From: Candidatus Nanopelagicus limnes
Lineage (GTDB): Bacteria > Actinomycetota > Actinomycetes > Nanopelagicales > Nanopelagicaceae
DNA length: 64,000 nucleotides
Reading direction: 5' to 3'
NCBI RefSeq assembly: GCF_002287885.2
Contig: NZ_CP016768.2
Span: 248,001-312,000, forward strand
Shown piece after piece: positions 18,314 to 30,453 of the stretch. The notes below the pieces were generated by a model. That model had not been told where the DNA came from and did not search any database. It saw only the letters and a program-made list of their open reading frames with translations. Position 1 is the stretch's first letter. Every line of letters begins with the position of its first letter. A program made the position numbers and the translations under genes.

Positions 18314-19594
18314 ATGTCTAGATCTGAAAAATACTACGGACCAGATTTTAATGCGCTAGAAAAGCAAGATCCTGAGATCGCTGCGGTCGCAATCTCAGAG
18401 TTAGTTCGTCAACGTGAAGATTTGCAATTAATCGCAAGTGAAAATTTCACCTCACCGGCTGTGTTAGCCACGATGGGATCATCACTTTCAAATAAGTATG
18501 CCGAAGGTTATCCAGGAAAGCGTTATTACGGTGGTTGTGAAGAAGTAGATAAGGTTGAAGTAATTGGTATTGAAAGAGCGAAAAAATTATTTGGCGCAGA
18601 GCATGCAAATTTACAACCACACTCTGGTGCAAGTGCAAATGTTGCGGTTTATCAAGCATTTACAAAGCCAGGAGATACGGTATTGGCAATGTCTTTGCCA
18701 CATGGTGGTCACTTAACTCATGGCTCTAAGGTTAATTTCTCAGGTAAGTGGTTCAACGTAGTTTCCTACGGCGTTCGCCAAGATAACGAACTAATTGATT
18801 ACGACCAATTGCGAGATTTAGCGGTTGAGCACAAGCCAAAGATGATTTGTTCTGGAGCAACTGCCTATCCAAGTTTGATTGATTTTGAAACAGTACGCCA
18901 GATTTGTGATGAGGTTGGCGCAATCATGTGGGTGGATGCCGCTCACTTCATCGGTTTAGTTGCCGGTAAAGCGATCCCATCACCAGTGCCATATGCAGAT
19001 GTAGTTTCATTTACAACACATAAAGTATTGCGTGGACCACGTGGTGGCATGATTTTGAGCAAGGAAAAACATGCATCAGCTATTGATAAAGCAATCTTTC
19101 CTGGCATGCAAGGTGGACCAATCATGAGCGCGGTTGCTGGAAAAGCTGTGGCATTAAAAGAATGTGCAACTGTTGAGTATCAAAATTATGCGAAGAAAGT
19201 TATTGAAAACTGCCAAGAATTAGCAAAGGGATTAGAAGCTGCGGGAATGCGTGCAGTCTCTGGTGGAACTCAAACACATTTAGCGCTGATTGATATTAGA
19301 TCAACAAAAGTAAATGGCAAGATTGCAGATGAAAGATGTGGAAGATCTGGCCTTTCACTAAACAAAAATGCGATTCCATACGATCCAGAAACTCCAGCTG
19401 TTACAAGTGGTATTCGAGTTGGAACTGCTGCGATCACAACCCAGGGAATGGGTAAGCCAGAGATGAATCAGATTGCATCTTTTATTGCCCGTGCGATTAA
19501 AGATGGTGAAGATGATTCGAAAGCAAAAGCAATACGCGCCGAGGTTCATCAATTAACAGCAAAATTTCCAGTTTATCCAGAGCCAAAAAACTAA
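18314..19594 (+). CDS. glyA: Serine hydroxymethyltransferase
   Basis: PLP enzyme interconverting serine and glycine with tetrahydrofolate, the main one-carbon source. It has 426 residues. Landmarks are LIASENFTSPAVL, NKYAEGYPGKRYYGG, and the PLP lysine in FTTHKVLRGPRGG. Its position between the YrdC-like gene and wecA is as I recall for some Streptomyces; the mycobacterial locus lacks it. Confidence 0.97.
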   Translation: MSRSEKYYGPDFNALEKQDPEIAAVAISELVRQREDLQLIASENFTSPAVLATMGSSLSNKYAEGYPGKRYYGGCEEVDKVEVIGIERAKKLFGAEHANLQPHSGASANVAVYQAFTKPGDTVLAMSLPHGGHLTHGSKVNFSGKWFNVVSYGVRQDNELIDYDQLRDLAVEHKPKMICSGATAYPSLIDFETVRQICDEVGAIMWVDAAHFIGLVAGKAIPSPVPYADVVSFTTHKVLRGPRGGMILSKEKHASAIDKAIFPGMQGGPIMSAVAGKAVALKECATVEYQNYAKKVIENCQELAKGLEAAGMRAVSGGTQTHLALIDIRSTKVNGKIADERCGRSGLSLNKNAIPYDPETPAVTSGIRVGTAAITTQGMGKPEMNQIASFIARAIKDGEDDSKAKAIRAEVHQLTAKFPVYPEPKN

Positions 19595-19606
19595 AACTAA
19601 CCTGCG

Positions 19607-20692
19607 ATGCGCGAGTATTTAGTAACAGTTCTGCTTGCGGCGATAATTACTTATTTAGTTACACCTCTTGTTAGAGATCTTGCCATCAAAGCTGGCGCGG
19701 TATCGGCGATTAGATCCCGTGATGTTCATCTAGAGCCAACACCTCGTTGGGGTGGCCTAGCAATGTGGTTATCGATGGCGCTAAGCCTAGTAATAGTTAA
19801 TTACCTGCCGTTAGTGCACAAATCATTTGGACCAGAGGCTACTGGAATTTTTCTAAGTGGAACGGTAATACTTCTAATTGGCATGATTGATGACCGCTTT
19901 GATTTAGATCCAATCACTAAATTTGCTGGACAGGCTTTAGCTGCAGGTATTTTGTTAATCTATGGAGTACAAATTCTTTGGCTACCAATAAATGGAATTA
20001 CAACTTTGCCAACAAATATGGGCCAACTGCTTACTGTTTTATTTGTAATGGTGGTTATTAATGCAATTAACTTTGTTGATGGATTAGATGGCTTAGCTAC
20101 TGGAATTGTGATGATTTGTGCAGCCTCATTTTTTGCCTTCTCCTATCTATTAGCGGTTATTAATGGTTTAAACCGCGCAGGTGCACCATCACTTATTACC
20201 GCTGTAGTAATTGGTTTATGCCTTGGCTTTTTACCTCACAATTTTCATCCGGCTCAAATATTTATGGGAGATTCCGGGGCCATGTTCCTAGGTTTATTAC
20301 TAAGTGCATCTGCAATCACTTTAACTGGCCAAGTTGATGCCTCAGCTATTACAGAAGAAAATGGTGGTTCAGTATTGCTGCCACTGTTTTTACCATTCAC
20401 GGTGCTTGCAATCCCATTGTTAGATTTTGTGATGGCAATAGTTAGAAGAGTTAAAGCTGGGCGATCACCATTTACAGCAGACCGTGAACATCTTCATCAC
20501 CGAATTATGCGCTTTGGTTTGTCTCAACAACGCACAACTGTAGTTTTATATCTTTGGAGTGCAATGTTCGCGTTCCCAACAGTGATTGCAGCATTTGTGC
20601 CCTTTTGGATTGCCATCATCGCTGGCGTATTAATCTTTGCTCTTTCCATCTGGGTGATTAGAAGTAATAAAGTCAAGGTTGAATTCAAATGA
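19607..20692 (+). CDS. wecA: Undecaprenyl-phosphate sugar-1-phosphate transferase (WecA/TagO/Rfe family)
   Basis: Integral membrane enzyme, 361 residues with about ten helices, that links a sugar-1-phosphate (usually GlcNAc) to undecaprenyl phosphate, starting a cell-wall polysaccharide such as a linker unit. Catalytic loops are visible: DDRFDLDPITKF, NFVDGLDGLATG and the cytoplasmic histidine-rich REHLHHRIMRFG. In mycobacteria the syntenic gene makes the arabinogalactan linker. It overlaps the next gene by 4 bases. Confidence 0.92.
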   Translation: MREYLVTVLLAAIITYLVTPLVRDLAIKAGAVSAIRSRDVHLEPTPRWGGLAMWLSMALSLVIVNYLPLVHKSFGPEATGIFLSGTVILLIGMIDDRFDLDPITKFAGQALAAGILLIYGVQILWLPINGITTLPTNMGQLLTVLFVMVVINAINFVDGLDGLATGIVMICAASFFAFSYLLAVINGLNRAGAPSLITAVVIGLCLGFLPHNFHPAQIFMGDSGAMFLGLLLSASAITLTGQVDASAITEENGGSVLLPLFLPFTVLAIPLLDFVMAIVRRVKAGRSPFTADREHLHHRIMRFGLSQQRTTVVLYLWSAMFAFPTVIAAFVPFWIAIIAGVLIFALSIWVIRSNKVKVEFK

Positions 20693-21102
20693 GTGATGTT
20701 CAACTTTGGAAAGGTGCGATAGCACCAGCAACAGCTGTGGCAGCTGTTAGCGCAATTGTTTTGACAGTAATAAATGGTCAGCCTGGATTATTTGGTTCAC
20801 TCTTAGCCTCATTTACCGTAATCATATTTTTTAGTATTCATTTATTAGTTGCTCGTATTTCTCGAAATTTAGATCCAATGGCAACGATGGCGCTGGCAAT
20901 GTTTTCCTACTTTGCAAAGGTTTTGTTCATGGGAGTTTTCCTCTTATTAGTCACCAAATACACCGATCGCACCACCTTTGATCGGGGCAGTTTTGCCATC
21001 TGCGCAATTTTGATTACCATGGCATGGTTATTTGGTGAGATTCGTAGCTTTTTAAATTTGCGAGTACACCTACCGCTACCAAAGAAGGAAGGCGATAGTT
21101 AA
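20689..21102 (+). CDS. Small membrane protein of the atp locus (AtpI-like)
   Basis: A 137-residue protein with about four membrane helices, starting with an ATGA overlap on wecA and ending one base into the next gene. Its place directly before the ATP synthase genes and its hydrophobic profile match the poorly conserved actinobacterial AtpI-like protein (Rv1303-type position). It may assist c-ring assembly or magnesium uptake; sequence alone does not prove this. Confidence 0.75.
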   Translation: MSDVQLWKGAIAPATAVAAVSAIVLTVINGQPGLFGSLLASFTVIIFFSIHLLVARISRNLDPMATMALAMFSYFAKVLFMGVFLLLVTKYTDRTTFDRGSFAICAILITMAWLFGEIRSFLNLRVHLPLPKKEGDS

Positions 21103-21326
21103 TGAGTCGAAAAAATTCAAATGACGACAATATAAGTAACTCCCAAAATGAAGAGAACGCTTTGTGGTCAATTGTTGGATACCTTCTTTCTGGCCTACTT
21201 ATTTGGGGTGGGATTGGCTGGGGCTTTGATCGATGGCTGGGAACCACCTACTTGGTATTGGTTGGGATGTTGCTGGGGGCTGGGGCTTCGATTTATTTGG
21301 TCTGGCTCCGTTTTGGGCGCGATTAA
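21102..21326 (+). CDS. AtpZ/AtpI-family small membrane protein
   Basis: A 74-residue protein with a polar Asn/Glu-rich N-terminus and two membrane helices. GYLLSGLLIWGGIGWGFDRW followed by GMLLGAGASIYLVW is the pattern of the AtpZ/AtpI family linked with F1Fo ATP synthase operons. It overlaps the previous gene by one base. The atpB gene follows after 168 bp. Confidence 0.8.
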   Translation: MSRKNSNDDNISNSQNEENALWSIVGYLLSGLLIWGGIGWGFDRWLGTTYLVLVGMLLGAGASIYLVWLRFGRD

Positions 21327-21494
21327 GATCACCAAATCTTCATAAGGTGAGATTTTTACCTACCAAAATTTCGCGCTAATCTGCCATATCTAATAGGGTT
21401 TCGCCCGTAGCCGTTCTTCCCACCGGTTATAGCAAAACCAAGCAGTTCGAAAAATTGTTTACGCAATATCGGCAACTAACATTTGGAGATTTTC

Positions 21495-22274
21495 GTGGGC
21501 GTGCGGTTGGCAGCAGAGGATGGTTTTCAGCCACCTAGTACAGCCGACTTTGAATTACCACCAGTTTTTGGCGACAACCCTTACACAACCAAACCAGTAT
21601 TTTTAGTTTTCTTCTCCATAATTTTAATTTCAGTGTTTTTCATCTTGGCTTCCAGAAAAGCCTTAGTCGTGCCCTCAAAGCTGCAATTTGCCGGTGAATC
21701 AATCTATGGCTTTGTGCGAAATGATTTAGCACGCGATGTAATCGGCCATGAGTTCATGCGCTTTGTGCCATACCTATTTACTTTATTTACTTTTATTTTA
21801 ACCAATAACTTATTTGGAATTATTCCATTCTTACAATTTCCAACGATGTCTCGGGTTAGCTTCCCTTACGTCTTAGCGCTATTTACCTTTGTAATCTTCC
21901 ACTATGTGGCAATTAAACATAAAGGTTTGATGGCTTACCTAAAAGAGATCATGTTTATGCCTGGTGTACCAAAGCCGGTATATATCCTGCTAACTCCAAT
22001 TGAGGTTGCCACTTACTTCATAGTTCGCCCACTTACTCTTTCCTTGCGTTTATTTGCAAATATGTTTGCTGGCCACCTTTTGTTACTTGTCTTTATTTTG
22101 GGTGGTGAGCATCTTCTACAAGGCGTGATCGGCTTAAAACTGGTCTCACCTTTCGCCTTTGCCTTCGGAATTGCCCTTACATTCTTTGAATTTATGGTGC
22201 AATGCCTACAGGCATATATCTTTACCCTGTTGACCGCCCTCTATATTGCGGGTGCGTTAGCGGATGAACACTAG
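21495..22274 (+). CDS. atpB: ATP synthase Fo subunit a
   Basis: Membrane subunit that forms the proton half-channels beside the c-ring, about 259 residues with five or six helices. RPLTLSLRLFANMFAGHLLL holds the essential arginine in helix 5, and FMVQCLQAYIFTLLTALYI is the last helix. The frame opens at TTG 21483, but GGAG at 21485-21488 lies 6 nt before GTG 21495, which is chosen. The 168-bp gap before it may hold the atp promoter; none is clear. Confidence 0.95.
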   Translation: MGVRLAAEDGFQPPSTADFELPPVFGDNPYTTKPVFLVFFSIILISVFFILASRKALVVPSKLQFAGESIYGFVRNDLARDVIGHEFMRFVPYLFTLFTFILTNNLFGIIPFLQFPTMSRVSFPYVLALFTFVIFHYVAIKHKGLMAYLKEIMFMPGVPKPVYILLTPIEVATYFIVRPLTLSLRLFANMFAGHLLLLVFILGGEHLLQGVIGLKLVSPFAFAFGIALTFFEFMVQCLQAYIFTLLTALYIAGALADEH

Positions 22275-22317
22275 AAAAAACCAAAGCAGCAACTAACAAA
22301 GAAAGAAGGAAAAGAAT

Positions 22318-22521
22318 ATGGAAGGCACACTCAACCTGGTCGGTTATGGCCTATCTGCAATCGGACCTGCAATCGCAACTGGCATGATCTTCGCCGCTTA
22401 CATCAGCGGAGTAGCACGCCAACCAGAGGCACGCTCCGTTCTGCAACCGATCGCATTTCTAGGCTTCGCATTAGCTGAAGCGCTAGCACTATTCGGTCTA
22501 GTTCTAGCTTTCGTACTGTAA
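22318..22521 (+). CDS. atpE: ATP synthase Fo subunit c
   Basis: Rotor-ring hairpin of only 67 residues (about 79-81 in E. coli and mycobacteria). Two helices flank the polar loop ARQPEAR, and Glu54 in [12 protein letters not shown] is the ion-carrying carboxylate. The sodium-binding Gln/Thr set is not evident, so a proton ring is expected. A strong purine-rich RBS (AAGGAAAAGA) precedes the ATG, fitting its high stoichiometry. Confidence 0.95.
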   Translation: MEGTLNLVGYGLSAIGPAIATGMIFAAYISGVARQPEARSVLQPIAFLGFALAEALALFGLVLAFVL

Positions 22522-22543
22522 TTAAAGACAGAAAAGTCAGACG

Positions 22544-23083
22544 ATGTCCTTAATAAGTTTTAGTAACTGGGCAGCAGGTGAAGGGGCAAACCCTTTAATT
22601 CCGCATACCGCTGAATTAATTGTTGGTTTTATTGCCTTCTCACTTCTCTTCCTAGTTCTTCGCTCAAAGGTTGTGCCAATGTTTGAAAAAGCATTCGCAG
22701 AGCGCACCGAAGCGATTCAAGGTGGAATGGAAAAAGCAGAGCGTGCACAAATTGAAGCAGAGCGCGCACTTGCCCAGTACACAACACAATTAAATGAAGC
22801 ACGTGGTGAGGCACAAAAGATTCGCGAAGATGCCAGAGTGCAAGGTGCTGCAATTATTGAAGATCTGCGCACCAAGGCAGCTGAAGAAGCAGCAAGAATT
22901 ACCGCTGCAGCAACAGCTGCTATTGAAGCAGAGCGTCAACAAGCAGTTACTTCACTTCGCAATGAGGTTGGTTCCCTTGCAACTGAGTTAGCCGGAAAGA
23001 TTGTCGGAGAAGCATTAGATGACCAGGTTCGTCAGTCTCGGATAGTTGATCGCTTTATTGCAGATCTGGAGAAGAGTAAATAA
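22544..23083 (+). CDS. atpF: ATP synthase Fo subunit b
   Basis: Peripheral stalk subunit, 179 residues. One N-terminal membrane helix (about 23-42) is followed by a long Ala/Glu/Arg coiled coil and a C-terminal delta-binding segment LAGKIVGEALDD. It is not fused to delta, unlike the mycobacterial b-delta. It is separated from atpH by 2 bp. Confidence 0.95.
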   Translation: MSLISFSNWAAGEGANPLIPHTAELIVGFIAFSLLFLVLRSKVVPMFEKAFAERTEAIQGGMEKAERAQIEAERALAQYTTQLNEARGEAQKIREDARVQGAAIIEDLRTKAAEEAARITAAATAAIEAERQQAVTSLRNEVGSLATELAGKIVGEALDDQVRQSRIVDRFIADLEKSK

Positions 23084-23085
23084 TC

Positions 23086-23913
23086 ATGAAGGTATTAGGC
23101 GGCTCAAGCAGGGCATCAGTTTTAACTCTGCGTAAATCATTAGCACAGGTTGTTGATAAACAATCAGATAATGATGTTGCCGTATTTGCCAGTGACTTAT
23201 TTATTATTCTTTCAGTGTTAAGCACCTCAATTGGTGTCAGACGTGCACTAACTGATAACTCTCGTGATGCCGGCGCTAAAGCTGAGTTAATCTCTAACTT
23301 GTTTGGAAAAAATATCAGCGCTCCAGCACAATCACTCCTTGCAAGCGCTGCCTCACTTAGATGGTCTAGCCCAGGTGAGATTGCAGATGCAATTGAAAAT
23401 TTAGCTGTTGAGGCAGAGGCTGCTGCAGCAGATAAAAATGGTGAGTTAGAAAAAGTTGAAAACCAACTATTTGATTTTGCCAGAGTACTTCGGGCAAATC
23501 CTGAGCTTCGCCAAGCGCTAAATACTTCAGCTGATACAGATCTTGGCAAAGTAACACTGCTTGAGAGCTTAGTTAAGGGTAAGTATGCAAACTCAACTCT
23601 TAACTTACTTCGCAAAGTAGTCTCACTTCGCAGAGGTCGTAGTATTGATGCCACATTAGCTGCCTACTCACATTATGTTTCAACCCGAAAAGATCGATTA
23701 GTTGCTCATGTTAAAAGCGCTGTTGAGTTAAGTGATGCCCAGTTAAGTAAGTTAAATGCCGCCCTTGCTAAGCAAATGGGTAGAGATGTTCATATCAATC
23801 TTGAGATTGATCCAAAAGTTTTAGGTGGCATATCTATTAGATATGCCGATGATGTTATTGATGGCACCATCGTTAATCGTTTAGCAGAAGCGGGCAGAGC
23901 GCTCGTAAGTTAG
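23086..23913 (+). CDS. atpH: ATP synthase F1 subunit delta
   Basis: Stalk subunit joining b to the top of F1, 275 residues, longer than the about 180 of E. coli but normal for actinobacterial delta. The C-terminal signature [20 protein letters not shown] is close to the family pattern. A stem-loop separates it from atpA. Confidence 0.93.
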   Translation: MKVLGGSSRASVLTLRKSLAQVVDKQSDNDVAVFASDLFIILSVLSTSIGVRRALTDNSRDAGAKAELISNLFGKNISAPAQSLLASAASLRWSSPGEIADAIENLAVEAEAAAADKNGELEKVENQLFDFARVLRANPELRQALNTSADTDLGKVTLLESLVKGKYANSTLNLLRKVVSLRRGRSIDATLAAYSHYVSTRKDRLVAHVKSAVELSDAQLSKLNAALAKQMGRDVHINLEIDPKVLGGISIRYADDVIDGTIVNRLAEAGRALVS

Positions 23914-23916
23914 CTT

Positions 23917-23941
23917 TAACAGATGCCAAGCGCATCTGTTA
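23917..23941 (+). promoter_or_regulatory. Intercistronic stem-loop between atpH and atpA
   Basis: TAACAGATGC (23917-23926) pairs perfectly with GCATCTGTTA (23932-23941) over the loop CAAGC. The sequence after it is TTTAAAGAGAG, too short a T run for efficient termination. It likely affects mRNA processing, stability or relative expression of the F1 genes downstream. Confidence 0.6.
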
Positions 23942-23965
23942 TTTAAAGAGAGAAGAGAGAAAAAG

Positions 23966-25603
23966 ATGGCCGAAGTAAGTATCCGCCCCGAAGAGATTCG
24001 GGATGCACTGGCAAAACATGTCGCTGCATACAAACCAGGAGCTGCCGTAAAGGATGAAATCGGTAGCGTCACCGAAGCAGGAGATGGCATCGCACGTGTT
24101 GAAGGTCTGCCATCAACTATGACCAATGAGTTATTAAAGTTTGAAAATGGCACATTAGGTCTTGCGCTGAACTTAGATGTTCGCGAAATCGGTGTGGTTA
24201 TTTTGGGTGAGTTCACCGGAATTGAAGAAGGAACAACTGTTCGTCGTACTGGAGAAATTCTCTCTGTTCCAGTTGGCGATGGTTTCCTAGGACGTGTTGT
24301 TGACGCACTTGGCCGGCCAATTGATGGCAAGGGTGAGATTAAAGCTGAAGCAACTCGTGCACTTGAAATTCAAGCACCATCTGTTGTGCAACGCCAACCA
24401 GTTAAAGAACCAATGCAAACTGGAATTAAAGCAATTGACTCAATGACTGCAATCGGCCGTGGTCAACGTCAGTTGATTATTGGTGATCGCCAGACTGGTA
24501 AGACTGCAATTGCAGTTGACACAATTATTAACCAATTGGAGAACTGGAAGAGTGGGGATCCAAAGAAGCAGGTTAAATGTATTTATGTTGCAATCGGACA
24601 AAAAGGTTCCACAATTGCAGCAGTAAAGGGTTCACTTGAAGCAGCTGGTGCGATGGAGTACACAACAATTGTGGCAGCTCCAGCATCTGATCCAGCTGGA
24701 TTTAAATACCTAGCCCCATACACCGGCTCATCAATTGGTCAGCACTGGATGTATAAAGGTCAACATGTATTAATTATTTTTGATGATCTCTCTAAACAAG
24801 CAGAGGCTTATCGTTCCGTATCGCTGTTGTTAAGGCGCCCACCGGGTCGCGAGGCATATCCTGGAGATGTTTTCTATTTACACTCTCGTTTACTTGAGAG
24901 GTGCGCAAAGTTATCTGATGAATTAGGTGGCGGTTCAATGACTGGCTTACCAATCATTGAAACTAAAGGAAATGACGTTTCAGCGTTTATTCCAACTAAC
25001 GTAATTTCGATTACCGATGGTCAGTGCTTCCTTGAGACTGATCTGTTTAACGCAGGTGTTCGTCCTGCGATTAACGTTGGTATTTCAGTATCTCGTGTTG
25101 GTGGATCAGCACAAACTAAGGCGATTAAAAAGATTGCCGGACGTCTTCGTCTTGATCTTGCGCAGTACCGTGAATTAGAAGCTTTCGCAGCTTTTGGTTC
25201 AGATCTTGATGCTGCATCTAAAGCACAGCTAGAGCGCGGTGCACGAATGGTTGAACTATTAAAGCAAGGTCAGTACTCCCCATTCTCAGTTGAGCGCCAA
25301 GCGGCATCAATTTGGGCAGGAACTACTGGCAAAATGGATTCAATTCCAGTTGCAGATATTCGCCGATTTGAAGCAGAGTTCTTAGATTTCATCGCTCGTG
25401 AGCGTAAGCAAATCTTCGAAGTAATTTCTGCAACTAGAGAGTTAACTGATGACACAGTTAAATCTTTAGAAGAGGCGATTACAACATTTAAAACTCAATT
25501 TAAATCATCAGTTGCACCAGCGGTTAATGAGAAAAAAGCTGATGCATTAAGTGGTGAAGATAATGAGCAAATTACTCGTCAAGTACCAGCGGTAAAGCGA
25601 TAA
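23966..25603 (+). CDS. atpA: ATP synthase F1 subunit alpha
   Basis: Regulatory nucleotide-binding subunit of F1, 545 residues. Walker A is GDRQTGKTA; the signature [17 protein letters not shown] is present, as are [24 protein letters not shown] and the N-terminal beta barrel. A purine-rich RBS (AGAGAAAAAG) precedes ATG 23966. Confidence 0.98.
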   Translation: MAEVSIRPEEIRDALAKHVAAYKPGAAVKDEIGSVTEAGDGIARVEGLPSTMTNELLKFENGTLGLALNLDVREIGVVILGEFTGIEEGTTVRRTGEILSVPVGDGFLGRVVDALGRPIDGKGEIKAEATRALEIQAPSVVQRQPVKEPMQTGIKAIDSMTAIGRGQRQLIIGDRQTGKTAIAVDTIINQLENWKSGDPKKQVKCIYVAIGQKGSTIAAVKGSLEAAGAMEYTTIVAAPASDPAGFKYLAPYTGSSIGQHWMYKGQHVLIIFDDLSKQAEAYRSVSLLLRRPPGREAYPGDVFYLHSRLLERCAKLSDELGGGSMTGLPIIETKGNDVSAFIPTNVISITDGQCFLETDLFNAGVRPAINVGISVSRVGGSAQTKAIKKIAGRLRLDLAQYRELEAFAAFGSDLDAASKAQLERGARMVELLKQGQYSPFSVERQAASIWAGTTGKMDSIPVADIRRFEAEFLDFIARERKQIFEVISATRELTDDTVKSLEEAITTFKTQFKSSVAPAVNEKKADALSGEDNEQITRQVPAVKR

Positions 25604-25623
25604 GAAAAGAGAGCTAGGAAAAA

Positions 25624-27953
<2,330 letters not shown>

Positions 27954-27956
27954 CAA

Positions 27957-28214
27957 ATGCTAAAAGTTGAGGTAGTTACCCCAGAGAAGCGGGTGTGGAG
28001 CGGAGAAGCAAAGATGGTTTCTGCTCGCACATTAGAAGGAGATCTTGGCGTTCTACCAGGACACGCGCCACTTCTTGGGGTACTTGCCGATGGAACTGTC
28101 TCAGTTAAAGCTGCAGATGGTTCAGTAAATGAATTTGTAATTAATGGTGGTTTTATCTCAGTTTCAAATAATCGGGTTTCAATTTTGGGTGAAGCACAGG
28201 TAGTTACAAACTAG
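27957..28214 (+). CDS. atpC: ATP synthase F1 subunit epsilon, short form
   Basis: Only 85 residues, against about 120-140 in most bacteria. The N-terminal beta-sandwich is complete (VVTPEKRVWSGEAKM, EGDLGVLPGHAPLL, INGGFISVSNNRVSILGE), but the C-terminal two-helix domain that brakes ATP hydrolysis is absent. The stop falls 5 bp before the convergent glpX stop, so no extension is hidden downstream in this frame. Loss of the inhibitory helices would remove one control on ATP hydrolysis. Confidence 0.93.
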   Translation: MLKVEVVTPEKRVWSGEAKMVSARTLEGDLGVLPGHAPLLGVLADGTVSVKAADGSVNEFVINGGFISVSNNRVSILGEAQVVTN

Positions 28215-28219
28215 TTTTT

Positions 28220-29176
28220 TTATCTGTGCTCAGTTTCAATAATTCTTACCGTCTTAGATCTTCCTCTAACCACTAATGAGTGTGAAACTGCGCCAAAAGC
28301 GTTATGGCGTACACCTCTTAACAACTCACCATCAGTAATTCCGGTGGCAGAGAAGAAAACATCATCTGAGGCAACTAAATCATTGGTTGAATAAATCTTA
28401 GAAAGATCATGCCCGGCAGCTTGTGCTGATTCTTTTTCACTTTCACTTTGTGGCATCAACTGTCCTTGAATTACACCACCTAAAGCGCGCATAGCAGCAG
28501 CGGTAATTACACCTTCTGGAGTGCCACCAATACCCATCAAGATATCAATTCCGGTTCCAATTCTTGCCGTCTCAATTGCAGCTGCCACATCACCATCTCT
28601 AATCAATCTAATCCGTGCACCAGCTTGGCGTAGATCCTTTAACAACTGTGCATGACGTGGGCGATCAAGGACTATCACCGTAATTTCAGAAACATCAACT
28701 CCTTTTGCCTTTGCAACTCTTCTAACGTTTTCACCAGCTGGTGCGGTGATATCAATTACTGAAGCACCCTCAGCTCCAGTCACAATTTTGTTCATATAAA
28801 AAGCACCCTTTGGATCAAACATGCTGCCACGTGGTGCTAATGCAATAACACTTACTGCGCCATTTAATCCGTTAGAGGTTAATGTGGTTCCATCAATTGG
28901 ATCAACTGCAACATCACATGCAGGTCCACTGCCATTACCAACCGCTTCACCGTTGTGCAGCATTGGGGCATTATCTTTTTCACCCTCGCCAATAACTATT
29001 ACACCTGACATATCAACTGTGTTAATCATCTTTCGCATAGCAGCAACAGCTGCGCCATCGGCAGCATCCTTATCACCGCGACCAACCCAAGTCGATGCTG
29101 CAAGGGCAGCAGTTTCAGTAACTCTTACTAACTCAAGAGCTAAGTTGCGATCTGGAAAATTAAGTTCGGCTGACAT
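28220..29176 (-). CDS. glpX: Fructose-1,6-bisphosphatase class II
   Basis: Gluconeogenic phosphatase, about 318 residues. The lithium-sensitive phosphatase-type metal site shows in [11 protein letters not shown] and [36 protein letters not shown] is the GlpX substrate motif. The frame also allows GTG 29182, but AGGTG just upstream suits ATG 29176. The start overlaps the end of murA, so the two are likely co-transcribed. Confidence 0.95.
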   Translation of the reverse strand: MSAELNFPDRNLALELVRVTETAALAASTWVGRGDKDAADGAAVAAMRKMINTVDMSGVIVIGEGEKDNAPMLHNGEAVGNGSGPACDVAVDPIDGTTLTSNGLNGAVSVIALAPRGSMFDPKGAFYMNKIVTGAEGASVIDITAPAGENVRRVAKAKGVDVSEITVIVLDRPRHAQLLKDLRQAGARIRLIRDGDVAAAIETARIGTGIDILMGIGGTPEGVITAAAMRALGGVIQGQLMPQSESEKESAQAAGHDLSKIYSTNDLVASDDVFFSATGITDGELLRGVRHNAFGAVSHSLVVRGRSKTVRIIETEHR

Positions 29177-30416
29177 CTGCACCTAACGATTGAAGTTGAG
29201 CGGGAAAGTCTGGATAACCACGATCAATGTGGAAGGCATCCTCAATGATAGTCACACCATCACTAACGAGGGCGGCCAACACTAAGCCAGCACCAGCTCG
29301 AATATCAGTTGCTGCTACCGGCGCAGCGGAGAGCTGCTTGATTCCAGTAATTGCTGCATGATGGCCATCTACTTGAATTTTGGCGCCTAATCGCAATAAC
29401 TCATTAACAAACATAAATCTTCCTTCAAAAACATTTTCGGTAACTATGGATGTGCCTTCTGCAATTGCATTTAAAGTAATAACCATTGGTTGTAAATCGG
29501 TTGGAAAGCCTGGGTAGGGAAGTGTTGCAACATCAACTGCGATCGGTCTCTTATCCATCTTTACTCTAAAACCAGTTTTTGTTGTGGTTACAACTGCGCC
29601 CGCCTCAACTAATTTATCAAGTGGAAGCTCTAAGTGATCTGCTCTTCCATTTTCAATTGTGATATCGCCCTGGGTCATTGCTGCAGCAAATGCCCAAGTG
29701 CCAGAGACAATTCGATCTGCCAAGGTTGCATGAGTTGTTGGCGTTAATTTACTTACCCCTTCAATTGTTATGGTGTGGCTACCTAAGCCAGATATTTTTG
29801 CGCCCATCGAAATTAGGAATTCACCAAGATCTACTACATCTGGCTCTCTGGCTGCATTATCAATAACAGTTGTGCCAGTTGCTAAGGTGGCTGCAGTCAT
29901 AATGTTTTCAGTAGCACCAACACTTGGAAACTCAAGAGTTATCTTCGCACCCTTTAAACCAGCTGGTGCTTTTGCAATAATAAAACCATGCTCAGATGAA
30001 ACTTCTGCGCCCATCTCTGTTAAGCCATTTATGTGAAAATCTAGTCCGCGCGAACCAATTGCATCCCCACCAGGGAGCGCCACCTCTGCTACCAACTCTC
30101 TGGCAATTAATGGACCCAAAACATTTATAGATGCGCGCATCTTTCGAACCATGTCGTAATCTGCGCGGTGACCAAGTTTTTGTGGAACATCAATTAACAC
30201 TTCATTGCTATCTCTTTTGATATCAACCTTGCACCCTAATCTGGTTAACAATTCAGCCATATATTCAACATCGGCAATGGCTGGCAGATTAGTAATTTTG
30301 GATTGACCAGGAGCTAGCAAGGTGGCCGCCATTAATTTAAGTGCTGAGTTTTTTGCCCCAGAAACGCGAACTGTGCCAACTAATTTGGCACCTCCAACTA
30401 CCCGTAAGCGTTCCAT
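29160..30416 (-). CDS. murA: UDP-N-acetylglucosamine 1-carboxyvinyltransferase, Cys-to-Asp form
   Basis: First committed step of peptidoglycan synthesis (PEP transfer to UDP-GlcNAc), 418 residues. It opens MERLRVVGG and has [16 protein letters not shown] and [14 protein letters not shown]. In the active-site loop PGGDAIGS the usual cysteine (Cys115 of E. coli) is Asp118, the change found in M. tuberculosis that gives intrinsic fosfomycin insensitivity. The open frame runs up to 30473, but the family N-terminus starts at ATG 30416. Its 3' end overlaps glpX. Confidence 0.96.
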   Translation of the reverse strand: MERLRVVGGAKLVGTVRVSGAKNSALKLMAATLLAPGQSKITNLPAIADVEYMAELLTRLGCKVDIKRDSNEVLIDVPQKLGHRADYDMVRKMRASINVLGPLIARELVAEVALPGGDAIGSRGLDFHINGLTEMGAEVSSEHGFIIAKAPAGLKGAKITLEFPSVGATENIMTAATLATGTTVIDNAAREPDVVDLGEFLISMGAKISGLGSHTITIEGVSKLTPTTHATLADRIVSGTWAFAAAMTQGDITIENGRADHLELPLDKLVEAGAVVTTTKTGFRVKMDKRPIAVDVATLPYPGFPTDLQPMVITLNAIAEGTSIVTENVFEGRFMFVNELLRLGAKIQVDGHHAAITGIKQLSAAPVAATDIRAGAGLVLAALVSDGVTIIEDAFHIDRGYPDFPAQLQSLGADVSRT

Positions 30417-30424
30417 AATTCCCC

Positions 30425-30430
30425 ATTGTA
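30425..30430 (-). promoter_or_regulatory. -10 hexamer TACAAT for murA
   Basis: The complement of 30425-30430 reads TACAAT, 8 nt before the murA ATG, in the 37-bp divergent gap shared with the adenosyltransferase gene. The GGGGAA between box and ATG could act as a weak RBS. Confidence 0.45.
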
Positions 30431-30441
30431 ATTGCTTGGGG

Positions 30442-30447
30442 TAGGGT
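30442..30447 (+). promoter_or_regulatory. -10 hexamer TAGGGT for the adenosyltransferase gene
   Basis: TAGGGT ends 6 nt before ATG 30454, a leaderless spacing. It lies back to back with the murA box, so the two promoters share the 37-bp gap. Confidence 0.5.
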
Positions 30448-30453
30448 GAGGTC

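Noticed and set aside
21327..21494. Possible small RNA or riboswitch before atpB
   Set aside because: No convincing long-range pairing or known motif seen; probably only a promoter/leader region.
23055..23654. 199-codon open frame antisense to atpH
   Set aside because: Low-complexity Ser/Leu translation typical of the complement of Ala/Glu codons; no RBS, and the atpH frame is clearly real.
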